A stretch of 64,000 nt of DNA from Ichthyophthirius multifiliis (Eukaryota > Ciliophora > Oligohymenophorea > Hymenostomatida): positions 1 to 64,000 of the forward strand of contig NW_004086282.1 of assembly GCF_000220395.1 (NCBI RefSeq). The letters are read 5' to 3'. Under the pieces are notes generated by a model that saw only the letters and a list, made by a program, of their open reading frames with translations, made no database searches and had not been told where the DNA came from. Of the stretch, positions 38,543-50,703 are shown in pieces; the first letter of the stretch is position 1, and every line of letters starts with the position of its first letter. Made by a program: the position numbers and the translations under genes.

Positions 38543-38800
38543 CTATATTATTATTATTTTAAATAATTAATATTCAGATTACACATAATTTTTTCTCACC
38601 CACCATATAATTAAATTATATTTATTTTGTTTTGTAGACATTAAGTTATATAAGGATCATTAAATTAAGACATACTCATTTACTTTACGTCTACATTTGC
38701 ACCTATTTTGATATTTTTGCCTTTGTAAACTTTACCAAAGAAATATTATTCTAATTTTAAAAAAGAGTAGAGTAAATAAAATAACCTAGATGTTTTTGTT
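37672..38800 (-). pseudogene. Degenerate protein-kinase locus
   Basis: At the 5' end (about 38790-38600, minus strand) a kinase N-lobe fragment is readable: FGKVYKGKNIKIGANVDVKQ and MSMSQFNDPYITQCLQNKIN. The glycine loop is incomplete (EQYFFGKV in place of GxGxFGKV), but the ATP-binding lysine survives in VDVK. After a GTGAGA donor and a long (AT)n intron, an exon opens (NSIIYKIQFN...NSLVKENIFKFLDYDFASKS) that shows no HRD, DFG or other C-lobe motif. A final frame starting MKDFILRKLKISNNQK contains KEESLKHPLLQ, which resembles the end of a kinase fold. The start resembles the ULK/Unc-51-like kinases common in ciliates. Most of the catalytic core is missing, so I read it as a decayed or rearranged gene; a misassembled or unusually diverged kinase is possible. 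Confidence 0.5.
38475..38539. repeat. (AT)n microsatellite, about 65 bp
   Basis: The longest clean AT dinucleotide run in the window, within the presumed first intron of the kinase-like locus. Confidence 0.9.
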
Positions 38801-39247
38801 TAATATTTACATGGTGATATTTTTTATTTATTCTTAACAATTTCTTTTTGTTTAATAAAGAAAAATTGAGTTATTAATTTTAATAAAGATATTTTTAATA
38901 TTTTATAATATTTATTTTTAATTTAATTTTAATTAAATATTACATTTTGTTAAAAAAAAGTATTAAATTAAATATTTTTTATTAATTTATTTTTTTTAGT
39001 GTTAAATTCAAGAAAATATATTATTTAAAAATAATTTTTTTATATGTTCTTAAAAATCTTAATATATTTTTAAATTATTTTAATTAAATATATTATATTA
39101 TATATATATTATTATTATATTTATATTACCTTTAATATTTATAATATAATAAAATAAAGATTAAGTAAAATTGATAAAATTTTAATTATTTTAATCAATT
39201 TTTTAAAAATATTTTTTTAGTAAAAAAATATTTATTTAGCAAAATAT
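38801..39247. other. Divergent intergenic region
   Basis: A/T runs between the kinase-like locus (-) and the MCM-like gene (+). No element recognised. Confidence 0.5.
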
Positions 39248-41101
39248 ATGAATAACAATTTAAAAAAAAATCATAATGATAACTCTTCTTTTTTTTCTGA
39301 TCTTAAAATAGAATAGGTAAGTTAAATAATATATTCATCAATACCCTCTTAAATTGGAGCAATAAAAGGATCATAAAAACCTCAAAATGAAATAACTTAA
39401 AACAGTTTAAAATCTTAAATTTTACCGATTTAATTTGATTAATCTTCTTTAACAATAATTGAAGAGTCTTTAGATAAAGAAGAATAAGAGAATATAAAAG
39501 GAAATATATATTTGTTTTAGATTCTATTTTAATGTTAATAACATTCATAATATATATAAATGATATAACAATATGAATACAGAATAAATATCCAAGATTT
39601 TCTAATATTGTGTCCTTGTACAAATAATTAATGTTAAGATATTTTAAATAACCATTTAAAAATTAAAAACATCAGTTTTTTTACTAAAAGGTATTATAAT
39701 GCTTTAAAAGTTGCTTTCAGAAATCAATTTTTGAAAGATTTTAAAGAAAGCTTCTCTTTATAAATTACTGTACAGAACTTAAAATAATAATTTTTATTTG
39801 ATTTATAAAAAAGCTTTAAAAATAATCAATTTATATCATTATATGGATATATAATTAATATTTTACCTTAAAAAATTATATATGATAAAAGTAATGAAAA
39901 ATATTATGTACTTAACTCGTTTATAGTTTTAAATGATCAAAATTAAAAAATAAACTGTCATTTTTTTGAAAAATAATTATAAAAATATATACATTAAGAT
40001 AAATAATACATTATTAATGGTTTTATGAAAATATTCAATAGTTTAAAAACTAGACTAAATGAATGTAGTATATAGGTAAATTATATCGAAGAAATTTAAT
40101 AAAAAATAACAAGTAAACATATACAAGAATAAATTTAATAATTCGCAAATTTTGATATGTTAGTAAAAAATTTCTTGAAAGATCAAATTTCTTACAATTA
40201 TTTGTTTAAATCTATACTTTTCTTATTGTTAATCCCATGTAATACATTAAGGAATAGCAATTTAAATGTGCTATTTATTTACGATTAGTGTATTAATTTG
40301 GAAGAACTTATTGAATAAATGAAATTTTTTAACAAGAATATTGTTTTATTTACAAATGATTGGGATTAAGAGAAAAAAGTTGTTGAGAATATTTATATTT
40401 TTTAAGATGTTTAAAAAGTGGATAAAAAAAACTGAAATATTGCCTAAATAATAATTAAAATTATTCTATCAATATATTTTTTTAGAAAACTAAATTCGTT
40501 TATTATAAATAAAGAGAGTCTTTGTAAGCTAATTTAGGAAATATTAATTAAGAAATATTAAATTAAATGCATTTTGTTTGCAGAATTAAAGATATGAAAG
40601 ATGAAAATTTGGTTTAGAATAAACTATACTAAAATTTTAATAAAGTATATAATTTTTAAATAAAAAATTAAATATATATTATATATTTGTATGAATAAAG
40701 AAAAAAATATAAAATTCAAAAAGAAGAAGTGCTTAGAATAGTTTTTTTAATGATTCTTTTGATTCAAGAATCAAAAGTTAATTTAATTTTTAAGAAATAA
40801 ATAATAAATATTATTTAAATTTATATTAATATTTACAAAATTAAGAAGAATCTAAGTAAATGATTTATTAAATTTCTATTTTATATAGAAATTAAATAAA
40901 TATATAAATAATAGATTAACCGAAAATAGTGCATTTATAATTGAAGATTTTTACTTAAATATAATTTAGAGTAATTTTTATTCCGAAAATTTGCATTTTT
41001 TAACATAAAACCATAATATAGTTTATTTATTGATTCAAATGTGTAAGCAAAGGGCCAAAATAGAGTTTTCACCATTAATTTAAGCTAAACATATAAAGGT
41101 T

Positions 41102-41133
<32 letters not shown>

Positions 41134-41488
41134 CACATATTTATAAATAAATATATTTTTTAAATTAATATTAACAAAAAAAACTAAGGATATATTAAAT
41201 ATAATTGAAGAAATATTAGATGATATAGAAGTAGATTAACATTTAATAGATATTAATGATTAAGAAAGTATTTCTAAAGCCGGATAATAGAAATAAATAT
41301 TTTTTTTTTTAAAGTTTTTAAAAGACAAATAAGAATTGTTTACAAGAAAGGAATTAAGAATGTATTATGATGAGTGCGGAATCTAAATAAAATAACCTTT
41401 TGATGATTTTATTGATAGTTTAAACGATAATGATTATTTTACAAAAATAAATGCAACTTAATTTCGAATTAATATCGAAAAAATTTGA
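39248..41488 (+). CDS. MCM-family protein (MCM8/MCMDC2-like), no Walker A
   Basis: Starts MNNNLKKNHNDNSSFFSDLK. The region RINIQDFLILCPCTNNQCQD...ISLYGYIINILPQKIIYDKS fits the MCM N-terminal OB fold. It is followed by FDMLVKNFLKDQISYNYLFK then SILFLLLIPCN...NLNVLFIYDQ, aligned by order with the MCM core (the IYGH...LLVGDPGTGKS region). Here the P-loop is absent (IYDQCINLEELI). The C-terminus is a winged helix: FLKDKQELFTRKELRMYYDE, then FDDFIDSLNDNDYFTKIN, close to the MCM8 pattern FIxSLNDQGYL. Introns are near 40652-40709 and at 41099-41188. Frame changes at A-runs near 40430 and 40900 interrupt the middle. MCM8/MCM9/MCMDC2 act in homologous or meiotic recombination. Naming is tentative. Confidence 0.55.
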
Positions 41489-41992
41489 TATTTAAAACAC
41501 ATTAATATTATACTATTTATGTTTTTAACTTATAAATAAAAAAATATATTTTATATATTTATATTAATTTATTTATGTATTGTATTAATTTTACTTATAA
41601 TTATTTGATCTATAATCTTTTTTTAATAATTTACTTATATAATATTTATTATTAAAATTTTTGCTTAATTTTTTATATTTAAATCTTAATAAAATTATAT
41701 ATAATTACATTTTAAAAATATATATATATATATATTAAATATTTACAATTTAGTATGTCTTTAGTTGTTTAACTAAAAAGTTTAATTATATAAGAAATTA
41801 AAAGAAATAATTTTTATTTTTATCTAAAGATATAATAATATATATATATAAATATATGAGAAATAAAATCTCTTACTATGCATGAAATATTTTAACATTT
41901 ATAAACTCTGTTGTAACTTTTTAATAATGATATATAAAATTGAATTTAAATAGAATTAATTCTTAAATATTATTATTTTTTTTTAAATATAA
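41489..41992. other. Intergenic, AT-rich
   Basis: About 500 bp of A/T runs; no feature recognised. Confidence 0.5.
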
Positions 41993-42538
41993 ATGAAAAA
42001 TTCAGAATATTTGGAATCAGTATCAATATGTATTTTAAATACTATGAAAAATAATACTAAATGTAATTTAGAAATATAATATTAGATAGGATTTGAATTT
42101 AGGTTTTTGAGCAAAATCTTTAATTCTAAAATTAAGTTTGTGGAAACGGTAAAAACCTATTTTAAAGTCGAATTAAACACTATGTCAACATAAATACTCC
42201 TATATATTTTATTTTATATGCATTTATTTTAAAGTTAAAATATTAAGAATATAATGTAATTGCAAACTTTATCACAAATAAGGGGGAAAGGTAATCATTA
42301 AAAAATTCAATAAATTCATTGTCAAGTTAAAATAAGTATACTTAGCTGAATTTATATGATAACAGTAGACATGGATCTAAATTTACTATTAAGGAATTCT
42401 GAAGAATTGATTGTTAATAGAAATATAGATACTCCCACTCTGTGGCATAATATTTTCGTTAAAGATTTAAATGTGAGACATTTTTTGATATAAAAAAATT
42501 ATGTTTCTGATAATAAATTGTTTTAAGTAAATTTTTGA
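41993..42538 (+). CDS. Small unrecognised gene
   Basis: A frame opens MKNSEYLESVSICILNTMKN and continues through IGFEFRFLSKIFNSKIKFVE. A second frame near the end reads MDLNLLLRNSEELIVNRNID then TPTLWHNIFVKDLNVRHFLI and stops at TGA 42536. The two can be joined in frame by a 30-nt GTATAC...AACAG intron (about 42336-42365), shorter than any other intron in the window. Both parts have protein-like composition, but no family is recognised. It may be a small gene with an atypical intron or a frame-shifted one. Confidence 0.4.
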
Positions 42539-42941
42539 TGAATAGGAAAACCAAAAATTATGATATTTACTTAAGGAAAAATTTAAGATAAAATAATTAA
42601 ATTTATATATAACTAATTTAATTAAATTTTTAATAATTTTACGAAGTTAAATATTTAAAAAATAAAATTAATTTTGAATGAACTAATATTTATTAAAATT
42701 AATTTAAAAATTCTTTATTAATGTATATATTTTTTTTAAATAAAAAATATAAATAATTGAATTTAAAATAAAATTTTTATAATAAATATTTTCTAATAGA
42801 TTTAATTTGTAAAATAAAATAGTAAATATATTTAAATAATAATAATAACTTTATAAATATATAAATTTTTATAAATTTTAAATATGATTTTTTTCTTTTT
42901 TTTTTAAGATAATTATTTTAACTTTTCTTAATTTTTAATTT
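42539..42941. other. Convergent 3' spacer
   Basis: About 400 bp of A/T runs between converging genes. Nothing else seen. Confidence 0.5.
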
Positions 42942-45900
42942 TCAATTTTCTTTTTTAGATAAATTTTTAGTTTTTTAACTTTTAAATGATTTCATTATTT
43001 TACTATAGTTTTAAATTTATTTTTCTTTAATAAATTTATGAACCTTTTTAATCTATTTAATAACCACATTTAAATTATTATGTGGTAAATAATAAGTATA
43101 TTCTCTAAATTTATCAAAATCAGCTAAAAAAATTTAAGTTTTATTACGATTGAACTCATCATAATCTGTATCAGCTTTCGCAAATAATGTCGTTGTGATG
43201 GCATTCCCACCATGAGCATTATTTTTTTCTTAATTTAAGCTTTAAATAGATTAGAAACTAGTTTTTTTAAGAGACTTAATTAACAAAAAAAAAAATTAAA
43301 AATTAAGATAATTGAAAAAAAAAAATACAATAATAGATTTATTTTTAGAAACTTATCTAACATTTTTTATACTTGTTTGACTTATTAAAGCGCCTTATTT
43401 AGACGTAATAACATTAAATTCTCCGCTTCCTTTCGATTATAACTTATTAAAACCTCTGTTACTTATTTGTGAAGGCTACTTTTAAGTAGCACGTTCTCCC
43501 CCGTACATTATACTTTAATTACTTGAATAATTATTATTTTGAAAATAATTTGATTTTTATATTTAATCTTCCTATTAATTATTTAACCCATTTTAATATA
43601 TTGAAAGACTAGTAGTTTTATGCTTTGAATTAACTCTTGTTGAATATTTAAAATTTGGAGAGTTTTACTCATCTTCGTTATTATTACTTAGATTAAACAT
43701 AACTTTATTTTTTTGTTCTTTTTTCGACTAAGTGTCTTAGTTTATTTTATTTTCTTCTTCTACTTCTTCTTCAATTAGTTTTTATGGATGATAATTATTT
43801 ATTTATGTTTTATTTATTAAATTTCTTTCGATTTCTTTTTTAAAAAAATAATAACTAATTTATAGGTTATTGTTATTTTACCTGTAGATTATATTATTTA
43901 TTAAGATTTGTTTTATTTTAATGATTATTTTTAAGATTAAATGCTTGTATTTACAGTTTGCTCTTCTTAATTTACTGTCAAATCATCAAAATCTACAAAA
44001 CAATCTACTTCATGTTAATCTTCCTCTTATTCTTCTTCTTCGACATCAATTAAATTTTATATAGATCTGTATTTTAAATCTATTGACATATAAGGCTTTG
44101 GTATATTCATTAAAAATAATCTATCTGTTTAATATTCATCAAATTAGTCTTCGTCTCATTCAGCTAACTTTAATCTCAACTTTCTTAGTTTACATTGATT
44201 TTATTCTTTAATTTTATTATATTTTTGAAATAATTTAAATTTTCTTTTTATTTTACTGTAATTTTTTAATGTTTTGTATTTTTTTTAAATAAATTAATTT
44301 TTATTTTGTTTTCTTTCCTGCGGTATAGAATGCATATATCTAATTTAATATATAAATATTTTTATTATTTTCTGATTTTTTGTTTATATATAAAACAACC
44401 GTTTTAAATGGACATCTTTATCTATATCATAATGTAATAAAGGACAGTTAATTATTTAATGATTAAACTTTCCACAACTATTGCAGTTAATATCTAACAT
44501 TTCATCTTTTGAGTTTATTTTTTCTTTAAATGAACAAAATATCTCCTTTTTTGAAAAATAATATAATATATTAAAAATAATAATTTATATATATACATAA
44601 TCATTAGGAAATTATTTTATTATATTTAAAAAATCTTCGAAATTCCAAAATACTAATTACGTTACATTCACACTTCTTGCTGAATACTTGCATTCTTCGT
44701 GTACAAAAAACCTATCTTAGCCAAAATAATCACCTGACTTTAAAAATAAAAAATATAAATATATATATAATAAAAAAAAAAAAACTTTTAAAGTATTCAA
44801 AATTATATCTTATCGCGCATTTTCTTATAAATCAATATATAATTCAATATCTCCATTTTAAATAAAAAACATTCTTTAATCTAATTCTCCTTAATTAAAT
44901 AAAACTTCACCTGGCCCAAGTGTAAATTCTCTAATATGAATACTAAATTATTTCAAGAAATCTTTACTAAATTTTCTACTAAAAATTTTAAAATTTTATA
45001 ATATATCGCCATAGTATTCTTTATAAATATTATCTCTTAATCTTTTAGAAACTAAATTGAGAATATTATATCCTTTCATATGTCCTACATCTGAAGATAT
45101 ATGTATATATTCTAAATATTTAATAACTCTCATTTATGTATCCTTTGTTATATTTCTTCTTAACATATAATCTGTTATTTCATATTTCTATTGCCTATTT
45201 TTTTGTTTTTTAAATATAATAATTATTAAAAGATAAACTTAAATTCAGCATTTTTTCTAGCAATATCTGAAAAAATACTCCCTATACAATTTACTACATA
45301 GGCGAAAATTCCACAAGATATAACTTACACAATAATAACATAAATTTTTTCATTTACATTTTTCGGAACAATATCTCCAAATCCAACAGTAATCATTGTT
45401 GTAAAAGAAAAATATAAAGAGTTGATATATCTTTCCTTCCAATCAGTATTTTCCGCATTTATATTTTTAATCCAAGTGTTTTGTTCCTCTGTAGAATATT
45501 TCAATATAAAATGGAATCCACAAGCACACATATGAGAAACCAATAAAACTACCAAAAGTAATTTCTAAAGTTAGAAAGTAATAGGCATTTTATACTAAAT
45601 CTAATAATTCTCATCCAATTTATTAATAAGGTGTTTTACTTAAACTAATCTTAATAAAAACAAAAGTTTATATTAAGATTAAAAGATAAAAGAAACAATA
45701 GTTATTATATCTATCCAAAATTTAAACATTAAATATTTTACTATTATTTATTGTCTATTATTTATAGTAATCCCTTTATCATAATAAGCTGTATTTATAT
45801 TTATGAGCATATCCAATGTTAATAAATAAGGGGCTAATTTCATAAAATTTTACATTGTGGAAGTCTCTATGTAAATGTTTTAGAAGCTAAAGCAAACTTA

Positions 45901-46890
45901 CAAAGGAATATAAAAAACTAAAAAAAGTAAAAAACAAAATAAAATAGTTTCCCAAGTTATAATAAATAAATTATTCGGTTAAAATGTTTTAAAAGGAGAA
46001 TTTTCATCTAAAAATATGTATTTGACTAATTCTACGTAATAGAAAATTTTATTTTATTTCGATTCTCTTTCGTAAAAACCTCCAAATGATTTATCTCTGA
46101 TAAATTTGAAGTGTTTTTATTCTAGGGAATATATGTTTTTATATTTAGCTATGAAAATCATTTTTTGTAAAAATTTATGAGTAAAGAAAAACGCTTTTAG
46201 AAAATTTCTTTTTTTTTGTAAAATGATATTTGAATCGTCAATAATTGATATTTTTTAAGCTTTTAAATTTTGCTAATTTTAAGGAATTTAAAGTAAAAAA
46301 TTTTTATTTACATTTAAATAGCATTTAGCTTCCATCATTTATTAATTACTTTCTCGTAAAATATCAGATTTTTATTATTAATTTAAATTAAATTTTAAAG
46401 ATAAATCGCTCTAATTTCTAAAATTTAATTTACTTTGACCTGAGTTTATTGCTGTATTACTACCTAACATATCTTCTTTGGAAGTTGCTTTTTATTTGAT
46501 TGAATTTATTTTATTTTAGATTGAATTTCTTTTTATTTGTACTGAGTTTTAATACAAATCTTTGCTTAGTTCAACTTCTACTGAATTCCTTACTTAGGGT
46601 TTATTTAATGTATTTATAATTCTATTTGTAATATTTATTGCTGAGTCTTGTGTATTCGAAGAAGAGCTTTCAACATCGTTTTGTTATTAATCTAATACAT
46701 TCTTTTTTATTAGTTAATTATTTATTTTAAATGCATTTTGTCGTTATTGTGATAAAATATTCAAAAGTTCACTTTCTTATTAGTTTACAATATTTATATT
46801 AGATTAAATATTAGTGTTAATGTTATCTTTATATAAATATCAATAATAATATTTTTTATAAATATATTTACATTGAAGCGATTTTCTCAT
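42942..46890 (-). CDS. Voltage-gated, cyclic-nucleotide-binding K+ channel
   Basis: Starts MRKSLQ, with a 46-nt intron after seven codons. A long Q/N/S-rich cytosolic N-terminus precedes KSFGGFYERESKQNKIFYYV and the membrane domain: S1 ETILFCFLLFLVFYIP, S4-like LFLLRLVQVKHLINKL, S5 LLVVLLVSHMCACGFHF. The pore carries the potassium filter TTMITVGFGDIVP (about 45370-45395). A C-linker (YMLRRNITKDTQMRVIKYLE) leads to a CNBD (FTLGPGEVLFNQGE, FIQNGDIELYI, SGDYFGQDRFF). The S5-pore-linker order and CNBD match the EAG/CNG/HCN superfamily. After the CNBD there is a CCHC zinc-knuckle pattern, CNSCGKFNHQIINC (44445-44486), then basic, acidic and N-rich segments and a conserved-looking end YYLPHNNLNVVIKQIKKV. 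The cassette has DRFFVHEE where GEIALL-RTA is usual, so cyclic-nucleotide binding is uncertain. Probably a plasma or ciliary membrane channel. Confidence 0.88.
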
Positions 46891-47261
46891 TTTATTTATT
46901 TTAATTTAATTATTTTATAAAGTATTTATTATATAATATATAATTTAAAAATTTTATCATAGAAAATATTTATAATTAATAGCTTTTTTTTTTAAACAAA
47001 AAAAAATAATAATATTTTTTTTATATTATTTCAGGCATTTTAATTATTAAATTAAATTAAATTTTGGTAATTATTTAAAAAAGTAATAAATTAAAGATTT
47101 TTTGCTAAATTTTAATTAAATTTATTTTTTTAAAATTGTTTAAATATATATATTTCCTTGAATAAATAAAAGAAACATTATTATAATATTTTTACACAAA
47201 AACTAAAAATATAAATAAATTAACTTTATTATCAATTTACAAAAAATAAAATAAATAAATT
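46891..47261. promoter_or_regulatory. Divergent promoter region, K+ channel / URM1
   Basis: 371 bp separate two divergent starts. All A/T-rich with A-runs next to both ATG codons. No specific motif identified. Confidence 0.4.
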
Positions 47262-47691
47262 ATGAAAATTACAATAGAAGTTAGGTATTCATAATAAAAT
47301 TTAGTAATCATATAATTTTATTTTATTTATTTTTTAAAAAAGCGGAGGTCTTGATTTATGTTTTAACGGGCAAAAAGTTTTTGAAGTTAATTTATAAAAT
47401 TAAGATTCAATAAAAATGGCCGATTTAATTTAAGAAATAGCTACTAATTATCTTTAAAAAAGACAGGAGTTTTTCATTGGAAACGATAAGTAACTGTATA
47501 AAATATAAAAAACTTAAATATAATTATATATTTTATATTTGTTTAATTCAAAATAATATATTTATATTTTATAGGAGATCAGGAATTCTTGTATTAATAA
47601 TGATGCTGATTGGGAATTAGAAGAAAAGGAAGAAGCATAAATTGTAAATAAAGACAAAGTTAGTTTTATATCAACATTACGTGGAGGATGA
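47262..47691 (+). CDS. URM1: URM1 ubiquitin-related modifier / sulfur carrier
   Basis: Three exons: 47262-47284, 47343-47489 and 47575-47691, about 96 residues, matching the family's usual 95-105. It starts MKITIEV, then SGGLDLCFNGQKVFEVNL, DLIQEIATNYLQKRQEFFIG, RSGILVLI, DADWELEE and ends FISTLRGG. This is the URM1 fold in order, with the C-terminal GG used for thiocarboxylation. URM1 donates sulfur for 2-thiolation of tRNA wobble uridine (with Uba4/Ncs6/Ncs2) and also modifies proteins. The end is LRGG, as in ubiquitin, where most URM1 proteins have LHGG. One A appears to be missing in exon 3 (ATAATG, about 47590-47595), changing frame between LVLI and DADWEL; an indel is the simple explanation. 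Confidence 0.88.
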
Positions 47692-47887
47692 ATTTATATT
47701 TTTATTTTTAAAAATTAATTTTTGTTATATTTTATGTAATTAAAATTTGATAATTAAAAATCTCATTTTTCTTATTTATTTAAAACATTTTATTATTATT
47801 ATTTAATTTAATTTTTTATATTTATAAATATATATATATTTTTTTTTCTTATATATATAATTTTTTATAAAAAAAAAAAAGTGAAAA

Positions 47888-48331
47888 ATGAGCTTAGATA
47901 TAAAAACAAATCATAAATAGGCTTTTTAACAAATTTTTAATTTAGTTGCTTCTAAAGATACTAAATTATTAGATAAAAAAGGCTTAAGAGATTTATTTTA
48001 AACAATAGATTATTAAGTTTCAGATGATTAATTTAATGAAATGGTTGCAAAAATTTTTAATAAAAAAGAATTGATTGGTTTTGAGGATTTTCTAAAAATT
48101 TTTAATTTAAAATTAACTGAGTACACCTTTAATGATGTCTAAAATGCTTTCAAGTTACTTGCAAAGGATGATGATAAATATATTGGAGTCGAAAAAATAA
48201 AAATAATACTTTCTAAAAATGGTTTATAAGATAAAGAAATAGAATTTTTAATTCATTAATTAGAACCTTTTACAGATGGATAAAAAAGAGTTAATTATAA
48301 AGAATTCTTAAATAGTCTGACATCTATATGA
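47888..48331 (+). CDS. Small EF-hand (calmodulin-like) protein, loops degenerate
   Basis: A clean single exon of 147 residues: MSLDIKTNHKQAFQQIFNLV at the start and VNYKEFLNSLTSI at the end. Length and helix pattern match calmodulin, centrin or myosin-light-chain-type four-EF-hand proteins. Helix signatures include FNEMVAKIF, FEDFLKIFNL, AFKLLAKDDDKYIGVEKIKI and EIEFLIHQLEPFTDGQKRVN. The Ca2+ loops are degraded: loop 3 reads DDDKYIGVEK without the normal D-x-D-G-x-I arrangement, and loops 1-2 lack acidic ligands. It may therefore bind a target without calcium, for example a motor light chain. It lies about 200 bp downstream of URM1 on the same strand. Confidence 0.8.
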
Positions 48332-48645
48332 AACTATATAGATACTTTATAAATATTATTGTTATTTTTTTTTTTCATTGAATAATATAATTTTTATTCT
48401 TATTTTCTTAAAAAGAATTATTTATTTAAAAAAATCGTTAATAATACATTTTTTTATAATTGATATTTTTTTTTTAATATATTTTTATCAATTTATATAC
48501 AAAATTAATTAAAAATTTATAATATATTTATTTTTATTGAAAAAAGAAGATTGTATTTTATAAACAAAATAATTTATATGTTACAATATAATAAAATTAA
48601 AGTTTTGTAATAATATTAAATTTAAATAAAAATTCATTTTTTTTG
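48332..48645. other. Convergent 3' spacer
   Basis: About 310 bp of A/T runs between converging genes. Nothing else seen. Confidence 0.5.
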
Positions 48646-50703
48646 TCATAAAACTTATTATAAAAATTAATCTAAAAACTATTATTATTATTTTTTTTTA
48701 ATAAATGGATTTATTTATTCTTGAAATTCCTTCGAAAAATTTTTAAAGTTTTACAAATTATAATTATTTATTTCTTCTAATAAAGTTAATTAATAACACC
48801 CTGAATTATCATCGAAATTTTTATTTAAATTATTTAGTTTTAAGCAAATAAATATAATTTTTTCATACCCTTTAAGTGAATATTATGAATGAGAATCTGA
48901 AATAACTCTAAAAATAGCATCTTATAAAAGATTTAAACAATCAAACTATATATTTTTAATTTAAAACTCATATATTAAATTTAAACAATAAATTATGTTT
49001 TCTTCATTTATTTCTTCTATTTTTACTTCTAAGCATTCTATTAATATTTTATTAACTTTTTCATAATATTTTTATATATCATTAAATTAATTTACTAACA
49101 TTATATAATTTATTTTGAGTTTTAGACATTACAAAATTAAATTTTATTGATTAAGAATTTCTTATATATTATCAATTTTTTAATTTTTTAATAAAAAATC
49201 AATAAATTAGAATTTATTATTATTTGATAATTTATTAAAATTAAAAGAAACAAATTAAAAATAAGAAACTGTACTAAATATATCTATTTCTAATTTTTAA
49301 ATAAGTATAAGTACATTACTTGTTTAATTTAATAAAAAAACATTTTAATATTCGCTAATTTATAAAAGAAAATAATCTTTAAATAGTATAAAAAATAAAC
49401 AATTTTATTTTTTTTAATCTTCCAAATTTTTTAAAGAATATATTTAGGTCAAATTTAAAAATGTTTTTTAAGAAAAACTTTAATAATTTAAACAAAAAAA
49501 GTTTTCTATAAAATTTATTAATAAATCATATTATTTATTATTTTCCAAATATATAGAACTACACATTTTAATTATTTTTTCAACCAAAAAAACGTATTTA
49601 TTTTCTTTAGAAAAATTAATTAAGATGTCTTCTTAATATATTTCCTGTAATAATGAAATAATTTCATTTATATAGATATCAATTAAAGGCGTATTTTTGT
49701 ATTTTTCGCTCTTAAAAAAATTTATTATTAAATTTATCTTTTAAAAGCAATCGAAGTTTATGTTTTTTACAAATTTCGGATTTTTCTATATTTGGGTTTG
49801 TAAATAAAAACAAGTAAATGATTATTTTAAAATAGTTAAAATAGGCTAATTAAAGTTATTTATTCCTAATCTCCTCTACAAGACTTCTTTTTTGTAAAAT
49901 TTAGTCTTTTTACATTCGTTAAAATATGTTTCTTATAAAAATTTAGATTCAAAAAATTAAGAAATTGATAAGAAATATTGCATTGCATGAAATATTTAAT
50001 CAGAATTCATTTATTTATAATTATTTATTAGATATTAGTCAAAAAATGCATTATTTATTTAAAACTAAATTTTATTATTTGGAATAAGTTCTTATATTTG
50101 GATACATTTGTTTAATATTGAAGATATATATTCAATATCTATTAGTTCATTAATACTTTGAAAATCGTTAATTTTTTCTTATATTTTTTATAATTCCATA
50201 TCATTATAATATTCATAACTATAATCTTTGATTTATTATATAATTATTTAAAGGATAGCATCAAATTAATAATTTTAAATAGAATGAATTTATTTATTCA
50301 AAATCTAAATTATAAGATTTTTTATTTATTAGTTTTATTAATTAGAGAATATTTTTTTTTCAGTTTTTATTTAAGATAATAATTTTGATATTATATCTAT
50401 ATTTTAGATGCTTATTTATATTTCTTAATTATTGCTAATGATTCCGAAATCTATTAATATATTTTAGCTTATTTTATCTTTTTAAAGTGCTAGTGTTTAT
50501 TCAATTGAGTTTGTTATGTTATTATATTTGATATTTTCTAAAATAATATCATTTTAAAAAGTATGGAAATAAACATAAAAATAGTATTACTTTTCTTATA
50601 TAGTTTAGCATATGTTTATATTTTTTTAATTTAATGCTTTATAAACTCTACTTTTATTGACAAAAATGTTTTAATTAAATAATTTTATTAATTATTGATT
50701 CAT
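48646..50703 (-). CDS. 685-residue Q/N/I-rich alpha-helical protein, unrecognised
   Basis: One uninterrupted exon of 686 codons with no TGA and no frame problem, starting MNQQLIKLFNQNIFVNKSRV and ending KKKQQQQFLDQFLQQVL. It has very high Q, N, I and F content and looks alpha-helical throughout, with repeated amphipathic segments such as YISSILNKCIQIQELIPNNK, FHAMQYFLSISQFFESKFLQ and LLINFIENFFCLNYQSF. This could be a solenoid (HEAT/ARM/PPR-like), or one of the mitochondrial helical-repeat proteins common in ciliates; neither is shown by a motif. A short conserved-looking stretch ISDSHSQYSLKGYEKI lies near the end. There is no obvious signal peptide. It is divergent from the LRR gene with 210 bp between starts. 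Confidence 0.8.

Noticed and set aside
46141-46200. Separate small gene inside the K+ channel N-terminus
   Set aside because: The channel frame is continuous through it in code 6 (AFFFTHKFLQKMIFIAKY), so it is part of the channel.
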